A DNA stretch of 32,271 nt from Candidatus Brocadiaceae bacterium S225 (GTDB lineage: Bacteria > Planctomycetota > Brocadiia > Brocadiales > Scalinduaceae). Below the pieces are notes generated by a model. That model made no database searches, was not told where the DNA came from, and saw only the letters and a list, made by a program, of their open reading frames with translations. This document shows, piece after piece, positions 16,515 through 25,864 of this stretch. A program made the position numbers and the translations under genes. The DNA is taken from assembly GCA_007859995.1 (NCBI GenBank), contig SMSL01000023.1:1-32271 (forward strand), given 5' to 3'. Every line of letters begins with the position of its first letter. Positions within the stretch are counted from its first letter, which is position 1.

Positions 16515-18521
16515 TCATTTGATTTCAGTTGTTCTTGTACATCGTATTCCCTTTCCTTCAAATAGTTTGTATCTTTTTGAAAAATAGCAAGAGTCAGAAC
16601 GATTCCTGGCCCAATCTCTAACTCCTCTAACCAGTATACCTTCAATTACATGCGTATCAGCGTTAAAGACAGGTGAACCTGAGTTCCCAGAATAAGCATC
16701 CAGATTAGTAACAAAATATGATGATGGTTGATTATTGCGCACTATAGCATCGTCAGCAAATTTTAACGGTAGTCCCATTGGATGGCCAATTACATATACT
16801 GGTTTATTATCTTGTATTTTCCTTTGAGTCCTGATTTCAGGAATATGATGGTTTCTTATAGGCCTGTCCACCTCTACCAGTGCCCAATCCGGTCCTTTAG
16901 GATCATATACCATATCAATAATTCTTACACCTTTATAAGTTTCCTCAGTACTGACATTTGTCTGCACATTTGCGGAGTCTTTCATTCTAAATCCAAAAAC
17001 AAATCTAATGTTTTGTAGATAATTATCATTTTTTACAGCATGAGCTGCTGTCGCTATAATTTTTTCCCCCCAGACAAACCCAGTGCCGAATGCACCATAT
17101 TGTTGATCCCAGAAGGGTTCATTTAAGCACAATCGATTCGTTAATCCATAGTGAAATGTTGTAAGGGTTGATGTTCCGTTAGGATTATCAAATACCAATT
17201 TCTCATTGAATAAACTAACGACACAATCAGCACTTTGTATTATTGCATTATCATCCGGTACTTTAAAATCATATAAATCCGTTCTATTATCCACACCAAA
17301 ATTGGCCTTCTCAATTCCTTTAAGATTATCAAATTTACTAATTAAGGTCGCAGTCTCAATATCATTAAGTAAAGGGTCTATGCCTTTCTTCAAATTATTT
17401 TCACGTGCTTCCATTTCCTTCAACAATTTATTCTGATTCTTTAGCTTTTGAGTGTTTGATAGAATATTAACACGCAAATATTTTAGAACTTTACTGATAT
17501 CTACTGCATATGTCCAATTTTCTTGTTCAAAACCTTTCCTGAGTCGCTCCTGCCAGCCTCCCCATAGAAGAGCCACAGGCCGAAGCCCGTCAGCGGTTAA
17601 AATAAGTTTCCCACTATCTCCATGACCTGAAAAAGCGCCTGAAGGATTATCTCCGGCAATCAGGAAATCTGTGTACACTGACAACTTCTTATCATCCAAC
17701 CATTCATAAGAATATGCTGTTATAATCCCTTTTTGATAACCTCTCGCACTTCCAATCGAAACAACCTCTGTTCCAATAATATCCATTGTATTTAAGTCTA
17801 CCGGCATTACCTCACCGGGTTCACCTAATTTATAAATACCAGGTTTTACCGATTTTAGTATGTTATTATTGTTAATAGAAACAAGTGCACAATCAACCTT
17901 TATCAATGCATTTTTCTCATCAATGATATTGTCAAAATGGACTTGATCAACTACATAACCTATGGCTTTTTTTGTACGCCCAATCAGATATTGCTCCGGA
18001 CTTGGATGATAAATCGGACGTCCTACAGGCCCGGAAATGTGTTTGTTTGTTAACAGATATATTTTACCGGATTTATCTTTTACCGCACAAGCTGCGGTAC
18101 CAGAATATCCTCTTCCTGATTCATCATAACCTCCAAGTTGTACCCCTCCTATCAACCCAATTCTACCCTTACGAAGATTTTCTGCAATCTCCACATTTGC
18201 ATTACTTAGCGGAACCTGCTTCTCTTCCAGGGCAGCCTTACCTCCTCTTACCACATCAACTTTACACCAAATAGTACAACCCTTCTTTTGTGGGTCAGGA
18301 GCGTGAAATGTTTTACGCACTACCTGAGATGGTGAAATAAAGTCTATGTGAATTTTATCCGGCACAAAAATGATAATTGCGGGATGATTTGTTCGCTTCC
18401 CATCAACATATTTATACCCAAGAGCACTTCCAAGGTTTTGGTTAACGGCATCGATCTTGTCTCTGTTATGCTGCCTGATAATTAAAAGATCTCTGAGGCA
18501 TTTAGCTTCTCTTTTTGACAT
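16515..18521 (-). CDS. Protein with two trypsin-like serine protease domains
   Basis: Predicted cytoplasmic protein of 668 residues with no signal peptide or membrane segment. AAAGGAG just upstream fixes ATG 18521 over an earlier in-frame ATG. Domain 1 (about 115-345) has candidate triad residues His161 (TNKH), Asp210 (KVDCAL) and Ser303 (GHGDSG). It resembles the trypsin-like part of Nal1-type proteins. A charged helical, probably coiled-coil linker spans about 353-395. Domain 2 (about 430-635) resembles V8/trypsin proteases, with His494 (TAAHAV), Asp545 (GPDWALV) and Ser615 (GNSGSPV). Both triads look complete. A secreted-protein gene converges on it and decayed transposase DNA lies upstream. 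Substrate and role are unknown; a regulatory or defence-linked protease is only a possibility. Confidence 0.85.
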   Translation of the reverse strand: MSKREAKCLRDLLIIRQHNRDKIDAVNQNLGSALGYKYVDGKRTNHPAIIIFVPDKIHIDFISPSQVVRKTFHAPDPQKKGCTIWCKVDVVRGGKAALEEKQVPLSNANVEIAENLRKGRIGLIGGVQLGGYDESGRGYSGTAACAVKDKSGKIYLLTNKHISGPVGRPIYHPSPEQYLIGRTKKAIGYVVDQVHFDNIIDEKNALIKVDCALVSINNNNILKSVKPGIYKLGEPGEVMPVDLNTMDIIGTEVVSIGSARGYQKGIITAYSYEWLDDKKLSVYTDFLIAGDNPSGAFSGHGDSGKLILTADGLRPVALLWGGWQERLRKGFEQENWTYAVDISKVLKYLRVNILSNTQKLKNQNKLLKEMEARENNLKKGIDPLLNDIETATLISKFDNLKGIEKANFGVDNRTDLYDFKVPDDNAIIQSADCVVSLFNEKLVFDNPNGTSTLTTFHYGLTNRLCLNEPFWDQQYGAFGTGFVWGEKIIATAAHAVKNDNYLQNIRFVFGFRMKDSANVQTNVSTEETYKGVRIIDMVYDPKGPDWALVEVDRPIRNHHIPEIRTQRKIQDNKPVYVIGHPMGLPLKFADDAIVRNNQPSSYFVTNLDAYSGNSGSPVFNADTHVIEGILVRGVRDWARNRSDSCYFSKRYKLFEGKGIRCTRTTEIK

Positions 18522-18964
18522 TTTATCTCCTTTCAAAAAATACAAATTATGTAGGTTAAAAATGTTTAAGCCACCATTTCAATCATCTTTTATACGGCTA
18601 TTAACTGAATCCAGGTTTTGTATTTAACTTATTACTTGAATTTAGGGAGCTTGTAATCATCATCTTTAGGTAATATGTGTTTGCAGTTTGCATCTCGAAA
18701 TATAATAGTGTAATGCCATGAATCTGGATATTCAATTCGTTGATGCCTTGCCGTGTCTGAAATTATAAGGTATCAAAACTTTGCAGTCAACGAAAGAGTT
18801 GCCCTTTTGCTTATTGAGTCTCAGTATAAACTCGAAAAAGAAGAGAGAGGGTTTTGGCAACAAATACAAAACGAAGAAATCCTTAATCAAGGCAAAAGCA
18901 ACGTTGAAAAGTTGTACTAACTGTGGAGAGGATTTATCTTCAAAAGAGCCTTTAAAGAGCAGTA

Positions 18965-19489
18965 ATGCAAACATCCGGGTTGTCTAAACATGTGATACGA
19001 GTTTCAGGGATATTGGAAAAAGTTTATGACGAAATTTTGCAAGATGTGCAAATTGGATATATATTATTTGCAGATGAAATCGGTTGGCGAGTAAAAAGTC
19101 GTAACTGGTGGCTATGGGTGTCTGGTACAAAAAAATCCACCTATTTTCTAATAGACAAATCAAGGGGAGGCGATGTGGTACGCCGTATTCTCGGAGAAGT
19201 GTTTCTGGGGGTGATGGCTGTAGACGGGTGGGGTACGTACTTGTCTATAATAAGCGAACAGCAGAGCTGTATGGCACATATACTAAGGAAGATACGGAAA
19301 TTTTATAAGTCATTTCCAGGGCTAAAGGATATAGCTGCATTTTACGTAAAATTTCGAAGAATAATAAAGGATGGAGAACGTTTACAGTCATTGTGCAAGG
19401 AGTTTGGAGAAGAAAAATTTTACAGGCGTTTTACTAATATAGAGCAGACGCATAAACTTGTAAAATCCTTGTCAGCGAGGGTGGATTAA
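18965..19489 (+). pseudogene. IS66-family transposase remnant (DDE core fragment)
   Basis: This frame codes for the catalytic core of an IS66-type transposase: the ADEIGWRVK...NWWLWV segment with the first catalytic Asp, and the AVDGWGTY segment with the second. The C-terminal third that should carry the Glu is missing, as are most of the N-terminal 200 or so residues. Just upstream (about 18781-18987), in a different frame, a piece with CTNCGEDLS resembles the IS66 zinc-finger region, so the element is frameshifted and internally deleted. No terminal inverted repeats or target duplication could be recognised. It is a dead fragment. Confidence 0.8.
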
Positions 19490-19494
19490 ACGAA

Positions 19495-19858
19495 GTGAAT
19501 CCACCTCTTTTATATACAATAAAATGGGAATGCTCCCTATACTATTTACCCTGGGAGAAGCACCGTATTTTCGCAATGGAGTACTATGATGTACTTTTTG
19601 AATTTAATCTACGAGAAGAGAGAAAGAGGCTGGAAAATGGAATAGTAGGTGATACAATACATCATCATGCATATTCGAGGTTTGAGACAGTAAAGTATAA
19701 AGATGGCAGGGAACAGAAGAAATCGCAATCGAAGTTAACCAAGAAGTGTCGTTGTCAAGACAGAGATAAGTGTGACATGATTTGGTATTAGCAGATGAAG
19801 GAGCGGGAACAATCGTGAAATCAATAACAAAGATGTATTGGGGCCGCAAATCAAGCTT
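19495..19858 (+). pseudogene. Decayed open frames after the IS66 fragment, possibly a second transposase remnant
   Basis: A 98-codon frame runs to 19791, rich in His and charged residues (IHHHAYSRFET). Sequence in another frame follows at once, coding for LADEGAGTIVKS and MYWGRKSSFLGSPR before a stop at about 19876. The join of two frames looks like a broken gene. I cannot name the family. A transposase piece is plausible only from position and decay. Confidence 0.35.
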
Positions 19859-19921
19859 TTTAGGCTCTCCTCGCTAAGGCACGCCTTTGGATGCAAGAGC
19901 GGTATTTTAGGTTATAGTTAG

Positions 19922-19944
19922 TAGTAATATTTACTATCTATAAT
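19922..19944 (+). promoter_or_regulatory. Palindromic operator candidate overlapping a TATAAT box
   Basis: A 15-bp palindrome, TAGTAA-TAT-TTACTA (19922-19936), is followed two bases later by a perfect -10 box TATAAT (19939-19944), 57 bases before the permease ATG. No good -35 box is seen. A weak -35 with a dyad in the spacer is the pattern expected for a metal-responsive regulator. No regulator gene is nearby. Confidence 0.5.
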
Positions 19945-20000
19945 TTTTCATTGGGCTCTTAAGTTGCCGAATTGTCACTTTTAAATTAAACATATTAAGC

Positions 20001-21113
20001 ATGGAATTAATTAAATTGTTTTTTTTTGGTATTTGGGAGATATTCCAACTCTTAGCACCATTTATGTTAATAGGGCTGCTGTTGGCAGGGATGCTTCATG
20101 TTTTTATTCCACGACATGTAATTCAGCGTCTTATGGGTGGAAAAGGATTATTAAGTGTTATCACATCTGCGGCTATTGGTATTCCGCTTCCGATATGTAG
20201 CTGTGCTGTCGTTCCTGTCTCTATTGAACTTCATCGTAAAGGCGCCAGCAAGCCATCAATAATGTCATTTCTGATTACTACTCCTGAGTCCGGAACTGAT
20301 TCGATTATGATTACGTGGGGATTATTGGGGCCGTTTATGGCAATTGCCAGACCAATAGCCAGTTTCTTTTCTGCACTTTTGGCAGGTTCTTTTGCTATCG
20401 GCCTGCTCAGGGATAGTGATAAAAAACATGTTGGAGAAAAAGAAGATTCCGGCTGTCACAACCATGGAGAAGAGTGTTTTGATGATGAACGTTGTGTGGG
20501 AATAGTTCAGTGTTTTAAACGAATATGGAATTATGCTTTTATAAAAATGGCAGATGAAATTGTTTTTTCATTGTCAGTTGGACTATTGCTGGCAGGCTTG
20601 ATCATTGTTGCTTTTCCTGATAATCTGGCAATGTATGGACTTGAAAAGGGTATTATACCAATGTTGATTATGCTGGCGGTAAGTGTTCCTCTTTATATTT
20701 GTGCATCTGCCAGTACGCCTATAGCAGCGGCTCTTATTGTTAAGGGAATCAGTCCGGGTGCTGCTATGGTTTTTCTTTTAGCAGGTCCGGCGACAAATGT
20801 TACTACTATTGCCATGTTGACCAGGCAATTTGGGGGTAGATTCGTCCGTATTTATATGGCGTGTATTATTGCAGGAGCTTTGATATCCGGTTATGCTTTC
20901 GACTATCTGCTGGTTCTTTCAGGAATACACATTATACCAACAATGAGCATGGATAGTCATTCATTCACTGGCACTTTCCAGTGGGTTTCTGCGTTACTAC
21001 TTATCGCTCTCATGATCTGGCGTTTTTGGAATGGCGCTGCCAGGACGGGTTTAAAAGATTTGTATAATAATACTTTTGTTTTGTTTAGCAAAAAACGTAT
21101 TTCCAAAACTTAA
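20001..21113 (+). CDS. SO_0444/DUF318-type permease, probable Cu/Zn efflux
   Basis: Integral membrane protein of 370 residues with about eight to ten hydrophobic segments in two homologous halves. The first half carries PLPICSCAVVPV and the second PLYICASASTPIA followed by AMVFLLAGPATN, the signatures of the DUF318/YraQ permease family. The version with these motifs is usually annotated as the SO_0444 Cu/Zn efflux transporter. The central cytoplasmic loop (about 140-170) has a short Cys/His group (CHNHGEEC) suited to metal binding. A palindrome over the promoter suggests inducible control. Substrate is inferred from the family; arsenite or another oxyanion cannot be excluded. Confidence 0.85.
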   Translation: MELIKLFFFGIWEIFQLLAPFMLIGLLLAGMLHVFIPRHVIQRLMGGKGLLSVITSAAIGIPLPICSCAVVPVSIELHRKGASKPSIMSFLITTPESGTDSIMITWGLLGPFMAIARPIASFFSALLAGSFAIGLLRDSDKKHVGEKEDSGCHNHGEECFDDERCVGIVQCFKRIWNYAFIKMADEIVFSLSVGLLLAGLIIVAFPDNLAMYGLEKGIIPMLIMLAVSVPLYICASASTPIAAALIVKGISPGAAMVFLLAGPATNVTTIAMLTRQFGGRFVRIYMACIIAGALISGYAFDYLLVLSGIHIIPTMSMDSHSFTGTFQWVSALLLIALMIWRFWNGAARTGLKDLYNNTFVLFSKKRISKT

Positions 21114-21115
21114 GA

Positions 21116-21141
21116 AAACGGACAAAGGAGAAGTCCGGTTT
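21116..21141 (+). terminator. Stem-loop after the permease gene
   Basis: AAACGGAC (21116-21123) pairs with GTCCGGTTT (21133-21141) with one bulged base and a nine-base loop. It begins three bases after the permease stop and its 3' arm ends in TTT. It probably ends permease transcription before ruvC. Confidence 0.65.
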
Positions 21142-21184
21142 CATTAATATTTTTAATATTAAGATGTTCAGGATATCGGAATAA

Positions 21185-21664
21185 ATGCGTGTTTTAGGTA
21201 TAGATCCAGGCACAATGGTAACCGGTTTTGGAATTGTAGATGATATCAGAGGTAAGTTGTCTCCCGTGGATTACGGTACTATTGAGGGCAAGCGAAAGGA
21301 TTCGTTTCAGGACAGACTTAAAATAATGTTCGATGGATTAAATAAAGCTATTGAGGATTATAAGCCGGATCAGGTTGCATTGGAGAGCGCATTTTATGGG
21401 AAAAGTGTAAAAGCCGCCATTAAGATCGGTGAAGCCAGGGGAGTTGCAATATTGTGTGCGGCATTAGCAGGCATTCCTCTGTTTGAGTATGCTCCAACTG
21501 AAATAAAACGTGCCGTCGTTGGTATCGGTAATGCTCAAAAAGTACAGGTGAGCAAAATGGTAAAGATTCTTTTATCATTATCAGAAGTGCCTGAAAAGTA
21601 TGATACGACAGATGCACTGGCAATAGCCATATGCCATTGTCATAGAATGAAATTGACGGTTTAA
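21185..21664 (+). CDS. ruvC: Holliday junction resolvase RuvC
   Basis: RuvC is the dimeric endonuclease that cuts Holliday junctions during recombinational repair, working with RuvAB. The 159-residue protein is of normal length. The acidic active site is present: Asp7 (GIDPGT), Glu67 (ALESAF), and Asp140/Asp143 in DTTDALAIA. It starts at ATG 21185 after the permease stem-loop. ruvA and ruvB are not adjacent, so it may be transcribed alone. A strong promoter for argB begins only three bases after its stop codon. Confidence 0.96.
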   Translation: MRVLGIDPGTMVTGFGIVDDIRGKLSPVDYGTIEGKRKDSFQDRLKIMFDGLNKAIEDYKPDQVALESAFYGKSVKAAIKIGEARGVAILCAALAGIPLFEYAPTEIKRAVVGIGNAQKVQVSKMVKILLSLSEVPEKYDTTDALAIAICHCHRMKLTV

Positions 21665-21666
21665 TC

Positions 21667-21694
21667 TTGACAGATATGTTGTAACAGTTATAAT
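21667..21694 (+). promoter_or_regulatory. Predicted strong sigma70-type promoter for argB
   Basis: TTGACA (21667-21672), a 16-base spacer and TATAAT (21689-21694): both boxes are perfect consensus. Transcription would start near 21701, leaving a leader of about 58 bases before argB. No classical ARG box is recognised. Confidence 0.85.
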
Positions 21695-21758
21695 TCCCGG
21701 TTTGGATAATTTTTCCAAAATTGTTGTAATTCCTGTAAATTAAGCTATTAAGGAAAAT

Positions 21759-22763
21759 ATGGATCTGGCGTTAGCAGAAAATAATATAAAAAATAGTGAA
21801 ATCGAAAGTTTTTTTAATGAGTATGATTCACCTTCTGATTTAGGCTTCAAAAAATCTAAGATTATCGGCACGAAAGGTATTTCTATGGAAGAAGCAATTG
21901 ACAAATCCAGGGTTTTAATTGAGGCCCTGCCTTACATTCAGTCTTTTAAGGATAAGATAGTCGTTGTGAAATTTGGCGGTAGCGCAATGGTAGATAAGGG
22001 CACCTTTCAAAGTGTACTTCAAGATATGGTTTTTATGAAGTCTATAGGCATGAAGCCGGTTATAGTCCATGGCGGTGGCCCATTCATAAGCAGTGAGATG
22101 GAAAAAAGAGGTAAGAAACCTCTTTTTGTAAATGGCTATCGTGTTACTGATAAGGAGACGTTGGAAATTGCTATTGATGTACTTACCAACAAGATAGGCA
22201 AGCTGATAATAGAGCAGGTAAAAAAAATGGGAGCAAAAGGTGTCTGTGTATGGGGCGGGGACGATAGCCCAATCAAAGCCAGAAAGCTCGTCAGTAAAGG
22301 TGAGGACGGATCAGAGGCGGAGGATCTTGGTTATGTGGGTGAACTTATTGATATAGAATGTGATCGTTTTATTAATTTATTTGAAGACGACCAAATACCT
22401 ATAGTGTCTCCAATTGCCAAAGGTATCGACGGGGAAAATTATAATGTAAACGCAGATAACGTGGCCTCGTTTCTGGCAGGTGCCTTGAAGGCCGAAAAAC
22501 TGGTTTTTATATCTAATACACACGGGATTTCAACTGACCCGTCTGATCCGGAGTCATTTACGTCTACGTTACATGAAGATGAGGTTAATATATTGATAAA
22601 GAGTGGGGTAATAAGTGGTGGAATGCTCCCGAAAGCGAATGCCTGTATTTCTGCCATGAGAGATGGAGTAAAAAAAGCACATATTATTGACGGTCATATA
22701 CCACATTCACTATTGCTTGAGATATTTACTGACAAGGGTATTGGAACCCAGATCATTGTTTAG
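21759..22763 (+). CDS. argB: Acetylglutamate kinase
   Basis: Phosphorylates N-acetylglutamate, the second and often arginine-controlled step of arginine synthesis. The 334-residue protein carries the ATP-binding KFGGSAM motif near residue 71, the substrate-binding HGGGP, and the NVNADNVA segment near the C-terminal half. It is about 40 residues longer than typical bacterial ArgB. AAGGA before ATG 21759 supports the long form, while an internal ATG (21885, MEEAIDK) matches the usual family start. An N-terminal helix is characteristic of hexameric, arginine-inhibited kinases, so the extension may matter for feedback. It is first in the argB-argD-argF set. Confidence 0.96.
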   Translation: MDLALAENNIKNSEIESFFNEYDSPSDLGFKKSKIIGTKGISMEEAIDKSRVLIEALPYIQSFKDKIVVVKFGGSAMVDKGTFQSVLQDMVFMKSIGMKPVIVHGGGPFISSEMEKRGKKPLFVNGYRVTDKETLEIAIDVLTNKIGKLIIEQVKKMGAKGVCVWGGDDSPIKARKLVSKGEDGSEAEDLGYVGELIDIECDRFINLFEDDQIPIVSPIAKGIDGENYNVNADNVASFLAGALKAEKLVFISNTHGISTDPSDPESFTSTLHEDEVNILIKSGVISGGMLPKANACISAMRDGVKKAHIIDGHIPHSLLLEIFTDKGIGTQIIV

Positions 22764-22938
22764 TTTATATATGAAATGCATTGCCAGTTGAGTACTTTTA
22801 GCAATGTTGTCTTCCGGTGTTTTTTAAGAGTTGATTTTTTTGATATTCTCCCATTTCAAAAAGAACGTACAATTATTAAAGCATTCCATTTTTCTATTTC
22901 CTCTCATCACAGGGAATCCGCGTAAAGGAATCTAAATT

Positions 22939-24123
22939 ATGAATAAAAGCGAAGTGCTGGAGAACTATGATAATTATGTAATCCCAAATTACTCTAGAAA
23001 TCCTATTGTAATAGCCAGGGGTGATGGGGTGCATCTTTGGGATACAGACGGTAAACGTTACCTGGACCTTTTTTCCGGATGGGCGGTAAGTTCGCTGGGA
23101 CATTGTCATCCTGATGTAACGAAGGCAATGCAGAAACAGGCAGCAACGTTGGTTCATGTACCAAATATTTTTTATTCTGAGCCACAGGGACGTCTTGCCA
23201 GATATATTTCTGAAAACTCTTTTAATGGACAATGCTTCTTTTGTAACAGTGGGGCGGAAGCAAATGAGGCGGCTATAAAATTAGCGAGAATTCACGGTTC
23301 TAAAAAAGGTAAATATAAAATTATTACGATGAAAGATTCGTTTCATGGAAGGACCCTTGCAACTGTAACAGCTACCGCTCAACCAAAGTACCATAGTGGC
23401 TTTGCGCCGCTTATTGAGGGTTTTGCGTATGCATCGTTTAATAACCTGAAGGAAATTGAAGATATAATAGATGATAAGACATGTGGTATTATGCTTGAGC
23501 CTATTCAGGGAGAGGGTGGAATCAATGTGGCAGATAAAGAGTACATGAAAGGGTTAAGAAAAATTTGTGATGACAATGATATCCTCTTGATCCTTGATGA
23601 AGTTCAATGCGGAATGGGAAGGACAGGAAAGTATTTCGCTTATCAACATTATGACATAATACCTGATATAATGACGCTTGCTAAAGCACTGGGAAATGGT
23701 ACTTCCGTGGGCGCTATGGAGGCAACAAAAGAGATTGCTAAAAGTCTGGTGCCGGGAAGCCATGCTTCAACTTTCGGAGGGAATCCTCTTGCCTGTGCGG
23801 CAGCAGCAGCAGTGTTTGAAGTTATTGAGTCGGAAGGCTTGTTGGATAATGCTACAAAAATGGGTAATTATTCTTTTGAACAGATAAGAAGTTTGGCAAA
23901 AGACCTTGATGTTATTAAAGAAGTAAGAGGCATCGGATTGATGATAGGTATAGAGCTTAAAATCCCTGCTGCAGATGTGGTAAAAAAGTGTATGGATGAA
24001 GGGTTACTGTTGAACTGTACTCATGACAGTGTGATAAGGGTTATGCCGCAGCTGAATGTTACAAAAGAATATATAGATGAAGGCCTTGGGATATTAAAGA
24101 ATATTTTAAAGTCCGTTAATTAA
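22939..24123 (+). CDS. argD: Acetylornithine aminotransferase
   Basis: PLP enzyme that converts N-acetylglutamate semialdehyde to N-acetylornithine with glutamate as amino donor. At 394 residues it is full length. It has the class III aminotransferase features: NSGAEANEAAIKLAR for phosphate binding, LDEVQCGMGRTG with the PLP-contacting Asp, and PLP lysine Lys249 (TLAKALGNG). It follows argB by 175 bp and precedes argF by 17 bp, so argD and argF are probably co-transcribed. The gap before it shows no clear promoter. A related succinyl-lysine or DAP-pathway aminotransferase role is possible but less likely in this context. Confidence 0.96.
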   Translation: MNKSEVLENYDNYVIPNYSRNPIVIARGDGVHLWDTDGKRYLDLFSGWAVSSLGHCHPDVTKAMQKQAATLVHVPNIFYSEPQGRLARYISENSFNGQCFFCNSGAEANEAAIKLARIHGSKKGKYKIITMKDSFHGRTLATVTATAQPKYHSGFAPLIEGFAYASFNNLKEIEDIIDDKTCGIMLEPIQGEGGINVADKEYMKGLRKICDDNDILLILDEVQCGMGRTGKYFAYQHYDIIPDIMTLAKALGNGTSVGAMEATKEIAKSLVPGSHASTFGGNPLACAAAAAVFEVIESEGLLDNATKMGNYSFEQIRSLAKDLDVIKEVRGIGLMIGIELKIPAADVVKKCMDEGLLLNCTHDSVIRVMPQLNVTKEYIDEGLGILKNILKSVN

Positions 24124-24140
24124 TAGTTATAGGTGGAAGT

Positions 24141-25067
24141 ATGCAGTGTAAAAACCTGGTTTCAATTGCGGATCTTGAGCGTGAAGATATTGATGAGCTG
24201 TTTGCACTAACGGCTGAAATGAAAGAATCCATTAAAAGAGGTGTCACTGATCTCTGTCTTGCCGGAAAAACGCTTGGAATGATCTTTGAGAAAAGCTCTA
24301 TGCGAACAAGGGTTTCCTTTGAAGTGGCGATGACGCAGATGGGTGGACATGCGATATATCTGACCAAGCATGATATTAATATTGGTGAGCGTGAATCGAT
24401 AAAAGACGTTTCAAAGGTTTTGTCTCGGTTTATTGATTGTGTCGCTATCAGAACCTATGATCACAAAACGGTTACTACGCTTGCCGATAACTCTTCTGTG
24501 CCGGTAATCAACGCGCTGTCTGACTATACCCACCCGTGTCAAGCGCTTACGGACTTATATACTATTAAAGAAAAAATAGGTAGTCTTGACAATGTGAAAT
24601 TAACATATGTTGGCGATGGAAATAATGTCGCCAGATCATTAGCTTTTTTATGTGCAAAGCTTAAAGTGTCGTATACGGTTGCTTCTCCGGAAAACTATGA
24701 ATTATCTGCAGAGTTTTTAGATGAGCTTGAAAATTATGTAAAAGGCAAGGACTCCTACATCAAACAAATCAGGGACCCAAGAGAAGCGGTAAAAGATGCG
24801 GATATTATTTACACGGATACATGGATTAGCATGGGAGAAGAAGCTGAAGCCGAAACCAGACGCAAGGATTTTAATGGTTTTCAGGTTAATAGTGGATTGA
24901 TTTCATATGCGAAAAAGGGTGTGTTTGTCATGCATTGTCTGCCCGCTCATCGTGGTGAGGAGATTACGGATGATGTTATTGATGGTGGACATTCTATAGT
25001 ATATGATCAGGCAGAAAACAGGTTACACGTCCAGAAAGCGCTGTTAAAGCTTCTCATTAGCAGGTAA
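24141..25067 (+). CDS. argF: Ornithine carbamoyltransferase
   Basis: Joins ornithine and carbamoyl phosphate to give citrulline. The 308-residue protein has normal length. The carbamoyl-phosphate motif reads SMRTR (consensus STRTR; Met is a common variant), the HPCQ motif is intact and the ornithine-binding HCLPAHRG motif is near the C-terminus. It is the third consecutive arginine gene. argC, argJ, argG and argH are not in the window. Confidence 0.97.
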   Translation: MQCKNLVSIADLEREDIDELFALTAEMKESIKRGVTDLCLAGKTLGMIFEKSSMRTRVSFEVAMTQMGGHAIYLTKHDINIGERESIKDVSKVLSRFIDCVAIRTYDHKTVTTLADNSSVPVINALSDYTHPCQALTDLYTIKEKIGSLDNVKLTYVGDGNNVARSLAFLCAKLKVSYTVASPENYELSAEFLDELENYVKGKDSYIKQIRDPREAVKDADIIYTDTWISMGEEAEAETRRKDFNGFQVNSGLISYAKKGVFVMHCLPAHRGEEITDDVIDGGHSIVYDQAENRLHVQKALLKLLISR

Positions 25068-25140
25068 GCTCAGTTCTCATTCAGACAATATTTTATTTAA
25101 CTATGTAATACAACTAAAGATAATAGAGGTACATAATATA

Positions 25141-25857
25141 ATGCGAATAGACGGAAGGAAACCGGATGAGATGCGTCCGGTATTAATAGAAAGAAATTAT
25201 ACAAAATTTGCACAGGGATCTGTTCTTATAGCAGTTGGAAACACCAAGGTAATATGCACTGCTTCTATTGAAGATAGTGTGCCACCGCATAAAAAAAATA
25301 CCGGAGAGGGTTGGATTACGTCAGAATATTCTTTGTTGCCTGGCTCTACACCAAGAAGAGTGCCAAGGGAATCATCCAGAGGTAAGGTAGGAGGACGTAC
25401 TCATGAAATTCAAAGGCTGATAGGGCGGTCAATGCGTGCCATCGCCGATCTTTCGGTAATAGGAGAAAGAACAATATGGCTTGATTGTGATGTTATTCAG
25501 GCAGATGGAGGAACGCGGGTTGCATCTATTACCGGTGCATATGTTGCTTTAGTAGATGCCATCAGTTGGTTGAAAAAGAGTGTTGGAATTACAGGAGAAC
25601 CTCTTTTAGGGAGTGTGGCTGCAGTGAGTGTGGGTGTAGTAGATAGAGTTCCGTTGCTGGATCTGTGTTATGAGGAGGACGTTTCGGCAGATGTAGATAT
25701 GAATATTGTTTTGACTGGTGATGGAGAGTATATAGAGTTACAGGGTACCGCGGAGAAACAGACATTCTCAGAAGAGGAGCTCGCTCAAATGATGGGACAG
25801 GCAAAAAAAGGAATAAGCGAATTAACCCTGATCCAAAAGGATGCGTTGCAGAGATAG
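25141..25857 (+). CDS. rph: Ribonuclease PH
   Basis: Phosphorolytic 3'-5' exoribonuclease that trims the 3' ends of tRNA precursors. The 238-residue protein shows the family's features: an N-terminal MRIDGRKPDEMRPV, a phosphate-binding GGTR in QADGGTR, and SVGVVD with the acidic ELQGTAE segment near the end. It is 73 bp after argF and directly before rdgB. The rph-rdgB pairing is common in bacteria. Confidence 0.97.
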   Translation: MRIDGRKPDEMRPVLIERNYTKFAQGSVLIAVGNTKVICTASIEDSVPPHKKNTGEGWITSEYSLLPGSTPRRVPRESSRGKVGGRTHEIQRLIGRSMRAIADLSVIGERTIWLDCDVIQADGGTRVASITGAYVALVDAISWLKKSVGITGEPLLGSVAAVSVGVVDRVPLLDLCYEEDVSADVDMNIVLTGDGEYIELQGTAEKQTFSEEELAQMMGQAKKGISELTLIQKDALQR

Positions 25858-25864
25858 TGTTATT

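Noticed and set aside
16403..16645. Minus-strand frame of 80 codons overlapping the 3' end of the tandem protease gene
   Set aside because: The protease frame ends naturally with sequence resembling the family's C-terminus (CTRTTE). This frame has no SD, family signal or separate support, so it looks like a shadow.
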